DNA of 64,000 nucleotides from Amycolatopsis sp. NBC_01480 (GTDB lineage Bacteria > Actinomycetota > Actinomycetes > Mycobacteriales > Pseudonocardiaceae). The stretch lies in contig NZ_CP109442.1 in NCBI RefSeq assembly GCF_036227205.1, forward strand, positions 6,448,001-6,512,000, written 5' to 3'. Positions 8,589 through 16,058 of this stretch are shown one piece after another. Position 1 is the stretch's first letter, and every line of letters starts with the position of its first letter. The notes under the pieces are model-generated. The model saw only the letters and a list, made by a program, of their open reading frames with translations. It was not told the DNA's origin and ran no database searches. The translations under genes were made by a program, and so were the position numbers.

Positions 8589-9779
8589 ATGACGATCGAG
8601 GCTCGCCCGTACCCGTTCCCGGAGGTCCCGCAGCTGGATCTGGCGCCGGAGTACGGCCAGTTCCGGCGGGCCGCCGGCCTCGCCCGGCTGGAGATGCCCT
8701 ACGGCGGCACGGCCTGGCTGGCGACCAAGCTCGCCGACGTCAAGCTGGTGCTGTCCGATCCCCGGTTCAGCCGCGCGGCGGCCGTGGGCGCCGACGCGCC
8801 GCGCACGTTGCCGATGATCGAGACGACCCCCAGCATCCTGAACCTGGACCCGCCTGAGCACACGCGGGTGCGCCGGGTGGTCGCGAGGACGTTCACCGTG
8901 CGCCGGATCGAGCTGCTGCGCCCGGGCATCCAGCAGGTGGTGGACGGCCTGCTGGACCGGATGATCGAAACGGGGCCGCCCGCCGACCTGGTCACCGATT
9001 TCGCGCTGCCGCTGGCGATCACCGGGATCAGCGAACTGCTCGGCGTGCCGGAGGACCAGCGGTCGCAGTTCCATGTCTGGTCGGACAAAGCCACCGCCAT
9101 CGCCGACGTGCCGGTCGAGGAGATCATGGCGGCCCAGCAGTCGCTGGAGACCTTTTTCGCCGAGCTGGCCGAGAAGCGCCGGGTGGAGCCGACCGAGGAC
9201 CTGATCGGTACTCTCGTGTCGGCCCGGGACGACGAGGAACGGCTCTCCGACGAGGAACTGGTGCAGCTGGGCACCGTCCTGCTCAGCGCGGGGCACGAGA
9301 CCACGGCCAACCAGCTCTCCGGTTACGTGTTCACCCTGCTGACCCAGCCCGAGCTGTGGCAGCGGCTGTGTGACGATCCGGCGCTGGTGCCCACCGCGGT
9401 CGAAGAGCTGGCGCGGATCACGCCGCTGGGGGTGGTCACTTTCGGCCGGATCGCCCGGGAAGACCTGGAGGTCGGCGGCACGCTGGTGCGCGCGGGCGAG
9501 TCCGTGGTCTGCCAGATCGCCGCCGCCAACCGCGACGAGAGCGCGTTCGAACGGTCCGGCGAGGTGGACTTCGATCGCGAAGCCAATCCGCACATTTCGT
9601 TCGGGCATGGTCTGCACCATTGCCTCGGCGCGCCGCTCGCGCGGGTCGAGCTGCAGTCCGCGCTCGGCGCGCTGGTGCGCCGGCTGCCGGAGCTGCGCCT
9701 GGCGGTGCCGGCCGCCGAGGTGCCGTTCAAGAGCGGCCGCCTGCTTCGCGGACCCCGGTCGCTGCCGGTCACCTGGTAG
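8589..9779 (+). CDS. Cytochrome P450
   Basis: A 396-residue bacterial class I P450. The oxygen-activating I-helix motif is SAGHETTANQL (about residues 233-243). The ExxR pair is in VEELARI, followed by the K-helix region. The heme-binding loop is FGHGLHHCLGAPLARVE, with the axial Cys at about residue 345. Length and motifs are those of actinomycete CYP105/107-like enzymes that hydroxylate small molecules; the substrate is unknown. The start is fixed by a consensus ribosome binding site AGGAGG (8575-8580). No ferredoxin gene accompanies it. It follows the F420-type gene by 99 bp and may have its own promoter. Confidence 0.94.
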   Translation: MTIEARPYPFPEVPQLDLAPEYGQFRRAAGLARLEMPYGGTAWLATKLADVKLVLSDPRFSRAAAVGADAPRTLPMIETTPSILNLDPPEHTRVRRVVARTFTVRRIELLRPGIQQVVDGLLDRMIETGPPADLVTDFALPLAITGISELLGVPEDQRSQFHVWSDKATAIADVPVEEIMAAQQSLETFFAELAEKRRVEPTEDLIGTLVSARDDEERLSDEELVQLGTVLLSAGHETTANQLSGYVFTLLTQPELWQRLCDDPALVPTAVEELARITPLGVVTFGRIAREDLEVGGTLVRAGESVVCQIAAANRDESAFERSGEVDFDREANPHISFGHGLHHCLGAPLARVELQSALGALVRRLPELRLAVPAAEVPFKSGRLLRGPRSLPVTW

Positions 9780-9799
9780 CCCGCCGATCTTCGCAGCTG

Positions 9800-9965
9800 C
9801 CGGACCACAGCGGATGACGCTTTCCCTGCACTGAGCGCAGCGGAAGCGTCATCCGCTGCGGTGCTCGTCGGGAGCGCGACGGCCGCCGTGAGTGCAGCGG
9901 AAGCGTCATTCGCTGCGCTCGGCGCAGCGCAAGCGTCATTCACTGCGCTGAGTGCCGCCGCCTGC
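9800..9965. repeat. Intergenic repeat cluster, family A (multiple 30-bp-like units)
   Basis: This part of the 360-bp gap between the P450 and the siderophore operon contains at least five variants of the family A unit, including three copies of AAGCGTCAT and one ATGACGCTT. GTGCAGCG, GCGCAGCG and CTGCGCTGAG joints separate them. On the minus strand the units read as repeats of SAANDASAALTAA and AADDASAALSAG, a 10-codon period. The rest of the gap (9966-10107) shows no gene, then the iron box. Confidence 0.75.
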
Positions 9966-10107
9966 CACCGGTGATCCGGCGTCCTGTGCACGAGGCGGGC
10001 CTGGTCAGGATCTCCCGAATGGGTGACGTAATCCGCGGTCCGGCCCCCCATGCTGGGAGGGGATGCCTACCCGGTCGCCTTCTGCCGGAGGGTGTCCGTA
10101 TTGTTGC

Positions 10108-10126
10108 GCAGGGTAGGCAACCCTAA
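10108..10126 (+). promoter_or_regulatory. Iron box (DmdR/IdeR-type operator)
   Basis: The sequence GCAGGGTAGGCAACCCTAA matches the 19-bp actinobacterial iron box TTAGGTTAGGCTCACCTAA at 13 of 19 positions, with symmetric arms AGGGT and ACCCT. It lies 14 bp before the ATG of the first siderophore gene. Iron-loaded DmdR/IdeR would be expected to repress the operon here. Confidence 0.75.
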
Positions 10127-10139
10127 GAAAGGCGGCTCC

Positions 10140-11609
10140 ATGGGTGTTGAGGCGGCAGCTGGTCTCAGCGGCGGGCGCGGCGGCGCGGAACGGCTCGGCG
10201 AGCTGATCCCGGTGGCCCTGCGCGGCCTCGCGAACGGGATCGCCGAGCGGGGCGGGCCGGTGCCGGCCGGCGGGCCGGCCGCGGTGGCGGCGGCGTTGGC
10301 CGCGGCCGGCGGCGGGACGGGAGTGCTGCCGCGCACCGGTGTGGGGGAGGAGCACGCACTCGAAGAACTCAGCGCCCTGCTCGCCGCCGGGTCCGCCGAC
10401 CCCGCGGACCCGGCCTGCGCCGCGCACCTGCACTGCCCGCCGCTGGCCGTTTCGGTCGCCGCGGACGTGGTGGCCAGTGCGCTCAACCCGTCCATGGACT
10501 CGTGGGACCAGGCGCCGGTCGCCAGTGAGCTGGAACGGGAGTTCACCACGGGGATCGCGCGGCTCTGTTACCCGGCCGCCGCGGGGGCGGACGCCGTGGT
10601 GACGTCTGGTGGCACCGAGTCGAACTTGCTCGGACTGCTACTGGCGCGGGAGGCGAGCGGCATTGCCGTCCGGCCGGTGTGCGGGGCGAATTCCCACCAC
10701 AGCGTCGCGCGCGCAGCTTGGCTGCTCGGGTTGCCCGCGCCCGTTGTCGTGGCTTGCGAGGACGATCGGATGGTCCCGTCCGCGCTGGCCGAGGCGCTCG
10801 CGAAACTGGGCGCGGCCGCCGTGGTTGTCGCGACCGCGGGCACCACCAACACCGGGCGGATCGACCCGCTGCCGGAGATCGCGGAGATCTGCCACCGCGC
10901 CGGGGCCCGGCTGCACGTCGACGCCGCGTACGGCGGAATGGCGCTGTGCAGCGAAACTCTCCGCCCGCGCGTTGCTGGACTGGAGCTGGCCGACTCGGTC
11001 GCCCTCGACATGCACAAGTTCGGCTGGCAGCCGGTCGCCGCCGGGCTGCTGGCCGCGCGCGACGGCGCCGACCTCGCCGCGCTCACCGTCCGCGCCGAGT
11101 ACCTGAACGCCGACGACGACACCGAGGCCGGCCTGCCCGACCTGCTCGGCCGGTCGATCCGGACCTCGCGCCGCCCGGACGCGTTCCGGATGGCCGTGAC
11201 CGTCCGTGCGCTCGGCACCGAGGGCATCGGCGCGCTCGTGGAACGCTGCTGTGCCACCGCGAACGGCGTGCACACACTCGTCGCCGCGCACCCCGGCCTG
11301 CGCTCCTGGGGAGCGCCAGAACTGTCCACTGTGGTCTTCCGCCCGCGGGTGGCCGACGAGCTGGGCGAATCGTCGGGTGACGAACTGGTGGCCCGCGTCC
11401 GCCGCTCCCTGCTGGAGTCGGGCACCGCGGTGATCGGCCGCGGCCTGCTGCCGACCGGGCCGGACGGCGCGCCGCAGCTGTGGCTCAAGCTCACCCTGCT
11501 GCACCCGCACACCGGCCCCGAGGACTACCGCCCGCTGCTGGACCGGGTGGCGGCCACCGCGGCGGCCGAGTGCGCCACCGTCGCGCGGCAGAGCCCGGTC
11601 GCCTCGTGA
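10140..11609 (+). CDS. PLP-dependent decarboxylase of a siderophore pathway (DesA-like)
   Basis: A 489-residue group II amino acid decarboxylase, the family that includes DesA (lysine to cadaverine) and L-2,4-diaminobutyrate decarboxylase. Visible signatures are VVTSGGTESNLLGLLLARE, the cofactor-stacking His segment CGANSHHSVARAAWLLG, the PLP Asp in LHVDAAYGG and the Schiff-base Lys in DMHKFGW (about K293). By context it supplies the diamine for a hydroxamate siderophore; lysine versus ornithine cannot be decided. The ATG at 10140 follows GAAAGG and lies just after the iron box. Its stop overlaps the next start as GTGA. It is the first gene of a four-gene, fully overlapping operon. Confidence 0.9.
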   Translation: MGVEAAAGLSGGRGGAERLGELIPVALRGLANGIAERGGPVPAGGPAAVAAALAAAGGGTGVLPRTGVGEEHALEELSALLAAGSADPADPACAAHLHCPPLAVSVAADVVASALNPSMDSWDQAPVASELEREFTTGIARLCYPAAAGADAVVTSGGTESNLLGLLLAREASGIAVRPVCGANSHHSVARAAWLLGLPAPVVVACEDDRMVPSALAEALAKLGAAAVVVATAGTTNTGRIDPLPEIAEICHRAGARLHVDAAYGGMALCSETLRPRVAGLELADSVALDMHKFGWQPVAAGLLAARDGADLAALTVRAEYLNADDDTEAGLPDLLGRSIRTSRRPDAFRMAVTVRALGTEGIGALVERCCATANGVHTLVAAHPGLRSWGAPELSTVVFRPRVADELGESSGDELVARVRRSLLESGTAVIGRGLLPTGPDGAPQLWLKLTLLHPHTGPEDYRPLLDRVAATAAAECATVARQSPVAS

Positions 11610-12907
11610 GGCGGTTCGATCTCGCGGGGGTCGGGATCGGGCCGTTCAACCTGTCGCTCGCGGCGCTGGCCGATCCGCTGGAGCAGCTGGACGTCGTGCT
11701 GTTCGACGCACGCCCGGAGTTCCGCTGGCATCCCGGGCTGCTGGTCGAGGGCGCGACGCTGCAGGTGCCGTTCCTGGCCGACCTGGTCTCGCTCGTCGAC
11801 CCGACCAGCCGGCACTCGTTCCTCAACTACCTGCGCGAACGCGGCCGGCTGCTGCCGTTCTACTTCGCCGAGCGCTTCCACCTGCCGCGCGCGGAGTACG
11901 ACGACTACGGCCGCTGGGCCGCCGCGCGCCTGCCGTCGTGCCGGTTCGGCCACGAGGTCACGGGCATTCGCTGGGCGGCGGCCGAAGAAGCGTTCGAGCT
12001 GACGGTCTCCGGCGAGGAGCCGGTGCTGGCGGCGTCGGTGGTGCTCGGGGTCGGCAGCACGCCGAACGTCCCGGTGTCGCTGCGGGAACTCGTCGCCGCG
12101 CCGGACGTGCTCGCGCTGCACTCCGCGGACTATCTGACCCACCGCGATGCCTTGCTGGCGGCGCAAACCGTGACGGTGGTCGGTTCGGGGCAGTCCGGCG
12201 CCGAGGTGTTCCTCGACCTGCTGCGGGCAAGATCCACTGTGGACGGCTTGCGCTGGCTCGCGCGCACCTCCGCGTTCGCGCCGATGGAGTACTCGAAGCT
12301 GGGGCTGGAGCAGTTCACCCCGGACTACACGGCGTACTTCCACGGCCTGCCCGAGGCGGTTCGAGACCGGCTGCTGCCCGAGCAATGGCAGCTGTACAAG
12401 GGAATCGACGCCGAGACCATCGCCGCGATCCACGACGAGCTGTACCGCCGTAGCATCGGCGGGGCGTGGCCCGGCGCCGCGCTCACCCCCGGCGTCGAGG
12501 TGGTTTCGGCGAGCGCGTTCGGCGACGGCATCGAACTCGGTTTGCGGCACGCGCAGCAGGACCGCACCGCCACGCACCGCACCGGCGCCGTCGTCTGCGC
12601 CACCGGGTACGCGGAAACGCCGACCAGGCCGCTGCTGTCCGGGCTGGGCGAGGCCGTCCAGCGAGACGGCCGGGGCCGGCTGGTCGTCGGCGAGGACTAC
12701 CGGCTCGCGCTCGGCGGCGACGTCACCGGCTCGCTGTTCGTGCAGAACGCGGAGCGGCACACACACGGGCCCGGCGCGCCGGACCTCGGGCTCGGCGCCT
12801 GGCGCGCCGCCACGATCCTCAACGCGGTGTGCGGCAAGGCGGTTTACGAGCTGCCCGCGCGCACCGCGTTCACCACGTTCGGCCTCGAGACCACGGAGGA
12901 CCTGTGA
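11606..12907 (+). CDS. L-lysine/diamine N-monooxygenase (siderophore N-hydroxylase, DesB-like)
   Basis: A 433-residue flavin N-hydroxylating monooxygenase that converts a terminal amine to a hydroxylamine using FAD, NADPH and O2. The FAD site is AGVGIGPFNLSLAAL at residues 6-20, with the Phe-Asn pair typical of IucD/DesB/SidA. The NADPH fold is VVGSGQSGAEVFLDLL. The C-terminal ATGY motif (VCATGYAETP) and ENxxxHTHG-like segment NAERHTHGPG complete the family pattern. By position it hydroxylates the diamine made by the preceding decarboxylase, probably cadaverine or putrescine. Starts and stops overlap by GTGA on both sides, so stoichiometric expression is likely. Confidence 0.92.
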   Translation: MRRFDLAGVGIGPFNLSLAALADPLEQLDVVLFDARPEFRWHPGLLVEGATLQVPFLADLVSLVDPTSRHSFLNYLRERGRLLPFYFAERFHLPRAEYDDYGRWAAARLPSCRFGHEVTGIRWAAAEEAFELTVSGEEPVLAASVVLGVGSTPNVPVSLRELVAAPDVLALHSADYLTHRDALLAAQTVTVVGSGQSGAEVFLDLLRARSTVDGLRWLARTSAFAPMEYSKLGLEQFTPDYTAYFHGLPEAVRDRLLPEQWQLYKGIDAETIAAIHDELYRRSIGGAWPGAALTPGVEVVSASAFGDGIELGLRHAQQDRTATHRTGAVVCATGYAETPTRPLLSGLGEAVQRDGRGRLVVGEDYRLALGGDVTGSLFVQNAERHTHGPGAPDLGLGAWRAATILNAVCGKAVYELPARTAFTTFGLETTEDL

Positions 12908-14697
12908 CCCTGACTGACTCTGCCGCTTGGCGCGCCGCGGGTTCCCTTGTCGTGCACAAGATGCTGGGCGAGCTGTCGTACGAGGCGATGCTCGTGCCGA
13001 AACCCGGCGAGGCGACCAGCGCCGGGCACCGCACCTGGCGGCTGGAGCTGCCCGGCGACGTCTCGTACCGCTTCGAGGCCCGGCGCGGCGCGTTCGAGTC
13101 CTGGACGGTCCGGCCGGGCAGCGCGGTCCGGGCCGCCGGCGACGCCGAGGCGCCGGCCGACGACCCGCGCACGCTGGTCGTCGACGCGCGGGAAACGCTG
13201 GGGCTGACCGGGCTCCGGCTGGCCGACGTCCTCGCGGAGCTGACCGCGACGGTCGCGAACGAGGCGGCCCGCCTGCGCCGCGCGCCCACCGCCGCCGAAC
13301 TGTCCACGATGGACTACAACCTCGCCGACGGGCACCTCACCGGGCATCCGCGGCTGGTGCTCAACAAGGGCCGGGTCGGCTTCTCCGCCGCCGACCGCGC
13401 GCGGTACGCGCCCGAGGCCGGCGCCGACCTCCGGTTGCGCTGGTTCGCCGTGCACCGCGACCTCGCCGAGTTCCGCTGCACCGCCGGGCTGACCGAGTCC
13501 GAGCTGCTGGCGGCCGAGCTGGACGACGCCGAGCGGGCGGCGTTCACCGCGCGGGTCGCCGAGGTCGGCGAGGCTGCCGACTACCTGTGGGTGCCCGTGC
13601 ATCCTTGGCAGGCGGACGAAATCCTCGGCACGCTCTACTCGGCGGAGCTGGCGACCGGGCGGCTGGTGGACCTCGGCGACGGCGGCGACGCGTACCGTCC
13701 ACATCAGACCGTGCGCACGCTGGCCAACACCTCGCGGCCGGACCGGCACGACGTGAAGACCGCGGTTTCGGTGCGCAACACGCTGGTCTACCGCGGGCTG
13801 AACTCCGCGGCCACGCTGGCCGGGCCGTCGGTCACCGAGTGGCTGCGCCGGATCGACGCGGCCGACCCGCTGCTGTCGCGCGAGTACCGGTTCGAACTGC
13901 TCGGCGAGGTCGCCAGCGTTTCGGTGCGGCACCCGCTTTTCGGCGCGCTGGAAGAACTGCCGTACCGCTTCCACGAGACGCTGGGCGCGTTGTGGCGCGA
14001 GCCGCTCGTCGCGCGGCTCGGCGAGGGGGAGCAGGCGATCTCGTTCGCCGCGCTGCCGTACCGCGACGCCGACGGCCGGTCAGTGCTCGCCGGGCTGATC
14101 GAGCGCGCGGGCCACGGCGCCGAACAGTGGTGCGCGCGGCTGTTCGACCTGCTGCTCACGCCGTTGCTCCAGTGGCTGTTGCGGTACGGCGTCGGGTTCT
14201 GCCCGCACGGCCAGAACCTGATCCTCGTGATCGACGCCGACGGCTGGCCGCTGCGCGTGGCGGTCAAGGACTTCGCGCAGGGCGTCGACCTGCTCGACGA
14301 GGAACTGCCCTGTTACGCGGACCTCCCGCCGGAGGCGAACGCCGACATGCTGCGCTGGCCGGCGCACCTGCTCGCGCAATCGCTGTTCAGCTCGGTGTTC
14401 TCCGGGCAGCTGCGGTTCTGGGCCGAGATCCTGCTCGACGACCTGGCCTTGCCGCGCGGGGTGTTCTGGGGGCTGGTGCGCGCGGTCGTCGGCCGCTACC
14501 GCGACCAGAACCCGGACGTCGCCGCGCGGTTTGACGCGTGCCGTCTGTTCGCGCCGGACGTGGAGCGTGTGACGCTGAACCGCGAGCACTTCGCCGGTCA
14601 GGGCTTCGACAAGGTGGAGCGCGACGACGAGTTCGACGTCCGGTGGGGCCGGGTGCCGAACCCGCTGCACACGCCGGACCCGGACGGCGCCTGGTGA
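12904..14697 (+). CDS. IucA/IucC family NIS siderophore synthetase (DesD-like)
   Basis: A 597-residue NRPS-independent siderophore synthetase that adenylates a carboxylate and condenses it with an amine or hydroxylamine. Family marks in order are DGHLTGHPRLVLNKGRVGFS (substrate/ATP region), the strand VPVHPWQADEIL, the ATP-binding segment VKTAVSVRNTLVYR and the loop FCPHGQNLILVI followed by RVAVKDF. A FhuF-like ferric reductase C-terminal domain is not fused. Type A (citrate) versus type C (hydroxamate dicarboxylate) cannot be settled by eye; the neighbours favour a desferrioxamine-like oligomerising role. The start is the GTG overlapping the previous stop; the 597-residue length is normal. 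Confidence 0.9.
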   Translation: MTLTDSAAWRAAGSLVVHKMLGELSYEAMLVPKPGEATSAGHRTWRLELPGDVSYRFEARRGAFESWTVRPGSAVRAAGDAEAPADDPRTLVVDARETLGLTGLRLADVLAELTATVANEAARLRRAPTAAELSTMDYNLADGHLTGHPRLVLNKGRVGFSAADRARYAPEAGADLRLRWFAVHRDLAEFRCTAGLTESELLAAELDDAERAAFTARVAEVGEAADYLWVPVHPWQADEILGTLYSAELATGRLVDLGDGGDAYRPHQTVRTLANTSRPDRHDVKTAVSVRNTLVYRGLNSAATLAGPSVTEWLRRIDAADPLLSREYRFELLGEVASVSVRHPLFGALEELPYRFHETLGALWREPLVARLGEGEQAISFAALPYRDADGRSVLAGLIERAGHGAEQWCARLFDLLLTPLLQWLLRYGVGFCPHGQNLILVIDADGWPLRVAVKDFAQGVDLLDEELPCYADLPPEANADMLRWPAHLLAQSLFSSVFSGQLRFWAEILLDDLALPRGVFWGLVRAVVGRYRDQNPDVAARFDACRLFAPDVERVTLNREHFAGQGFDKVERDDEFDVRWGRVPNPLHTPDPDGAW

Positions 14698-16007
14698 CGC
14701 CGCTCGCGCGTCCGGTCGGGCCGCGTTCGCTGGCCGCGCGGGCTTCGGCCGGCGCGGCCGCGGGGGAGATCCTGCGGCGGGTGCTCGACGACGACGGCAC
14801 CCGCTTGCTCCTGCTGGTGCCCGATCCGCACGCGCGGTTCGCCGCGGCCGAGGTCGGCGGGCCGTTCGCCGCCGAAATGCTGGATGACGGGTACGGCGTG
14901 TGCAGCTACGTGTTCGCCTGGACCCCGGAGCGGGAGCCGCTGCCCGACGGTGGCGCGCTTTCGCCGTACCTCGGCGGTTTCGGCGACCTGCGGATGCGCC
15001 CGGACCCGGCCACAGCGCTCCCGCTTGGCGACCGGACGTGGGCGGTGGTGTGCGACGCGGAGTGGCCCTCGGGCGAGCCGGCCGGGCTGGCGCCGCGATC
15101 CGTGCTGCGGGCGCAGCTGGCGGCGTTGGAGGAGCACGGGCTGGTGCCGTCGGCGGGACTGGAGCACGAGGTCGTCTTCCGGGATGCCGATGGCGCACCG
15201 CTGACCTCGCACGGCGTCGACTACGCACTCGGCGGCACCGAACGGCTCGCGCCCCTGCTCGCTTCGCTGCGGGAAGCGGCCGCGGGCCTCGGCGTGGAGT
15301 CCGCGCGCGCCGAATGCCACCCGGGCCAGTACGAGGTCGTGCTGCGGCACCGCGACCCGCTGGCGGCCTGCGACGACGCGTTGTTGCTGCAGCTGCTCAC
15401 CCGCCGCGTCGCCGCCCGGCACGACGTCCGCGCCGACTACCTGGCCGCGCCGGAGCCCGGGCAGGGCAACTCGTGCCACGTCCACCTGTCACTGTCCACA
15501 GTGGAGGGTCCGGCGCTGCTTTCCGGCCAGTTGGGCGCTTTTCTGGCCGGTGTGCTGCGTGACGCACGCGCGCTGACCGCCGTATGGGCCCCGACGTGGA
15601 ACAGCTACACCCGGCTGCGGACGGCGTCGTTCTCACCCCGGGTGCTCCGTTGGGGCCCGGACGACCGCACCGCCTCCGTCCGGCTGTGCGGGCCGCCCGC
15701 GTCGCCGAGGCTGGAGTTCCGTTTCGCGGGCGCGGACGCGCAGCCGCACCTGGTGCTCGCGGCCCTGCTGGCGTCGGGCCGGGCGGGCGTCGAGGAGGAG
15801 CTGAGCCCGCCGTCGGCCGGGGTCGAGGTGGGTTCGCTGGCGCCGACGCCGTGGGAGGCGCTGGCGGCGCTGGAGGAGGGGCGGGTGGCAGAGTTGCTGG
15901 GGGAGGACGTCGTCGAGCAACAGGCGGCGCTGCTGCGCGACGAGATCGCGGCGGGCCTGGACGGCGTCACGGACTTCCACCGGCGCCGCGGTTCCCTGCG
16001 ATCCTGA
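14694..16007 (+). CDS. Glutamine-synthetase-fold ligase in the siderophore operon
   Basis: A 437-residue GS-family protein. The N-terminal beta-grasp portion is short and degenerate, but the catalytic barrel keeps the metal and substrate ligands. These are GLEHEVVF (E157, E159), ECHPGQYEVVL (two Glu), GNSCHVHLSL (His), NSYTRL (Arg), RTASVRL (Arg) and RLEFRFAGADAQPHL (Glu, Arg). It should therefore form an acyl phosphate from ATP and attack it with an amine. It resembles PuuA/GlnA2/3/4-like amine ligases more than housekeeping GlnA, and lacks the adenylylation-loop Tyr region. Overlap with the synthetase gene (GTGA) ties it to siderophore biosynthesis. Its acyl donor is unknown; the operon lacks the usual N-acyltransferase. 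Confidence 0.85.
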   Translation: MTPLARPVGPRSLAARASAGAAAGEILRRVLDDDGTRLLLLVPDPHARFAAAEVGGPFAAEMLDDGYGVCSYVFAWTPEREPLPDGGALSPYLGGFGDLRMRPDPATALPLGDRTWAVVCDAEWPSGEPAGLAPRSVLRAQLAALEEHGLVPSAGLEHEVVFRDADGAPLTSHGVDYALGGTERLAPLLASLREAAAGLGVESARAECHPGQYEVVLRHRDPLAACDDALLLQLLTRRVAARHDVRADYLAAPEPGQGNSCHVHLSLSTVEGPALLSGQLGAFLAGVLRDARALTAVWAPTWNSYTRLRTASFSPRVLRWGPDDRTASVRLCGPPASPRLEFRFAGADAQPHLVLAALLASGRAGVEEELSPPSAGVEVGSLAPTPWEALAALEEGRVAELLGEDVVEQQAALLRDEIAAGLDGVTDFHRRRGSLRS

Positions 16008-16053
16008 CTCGTGAGTGGCTATGCCGGTTCTAACCGTCATAGACACTCACGAG
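16008..16053. terminator. Long palindromic bidirectional terminator
   Basis: Outer arms CTCGTGAGTG (16008-16017) and CACTCACGAG (16044-16053) enclose nearly perfect inner arms TATGCCGGTT and AACCGTCATA, followed by CTTTTTC. It sits exactly in the 51-bp gap between the convergent siderophore operon and GH92 gene, so it can end transcripts from both sides. Confidence 0.85.
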
Positions 16054-16058
16054 CTTTT

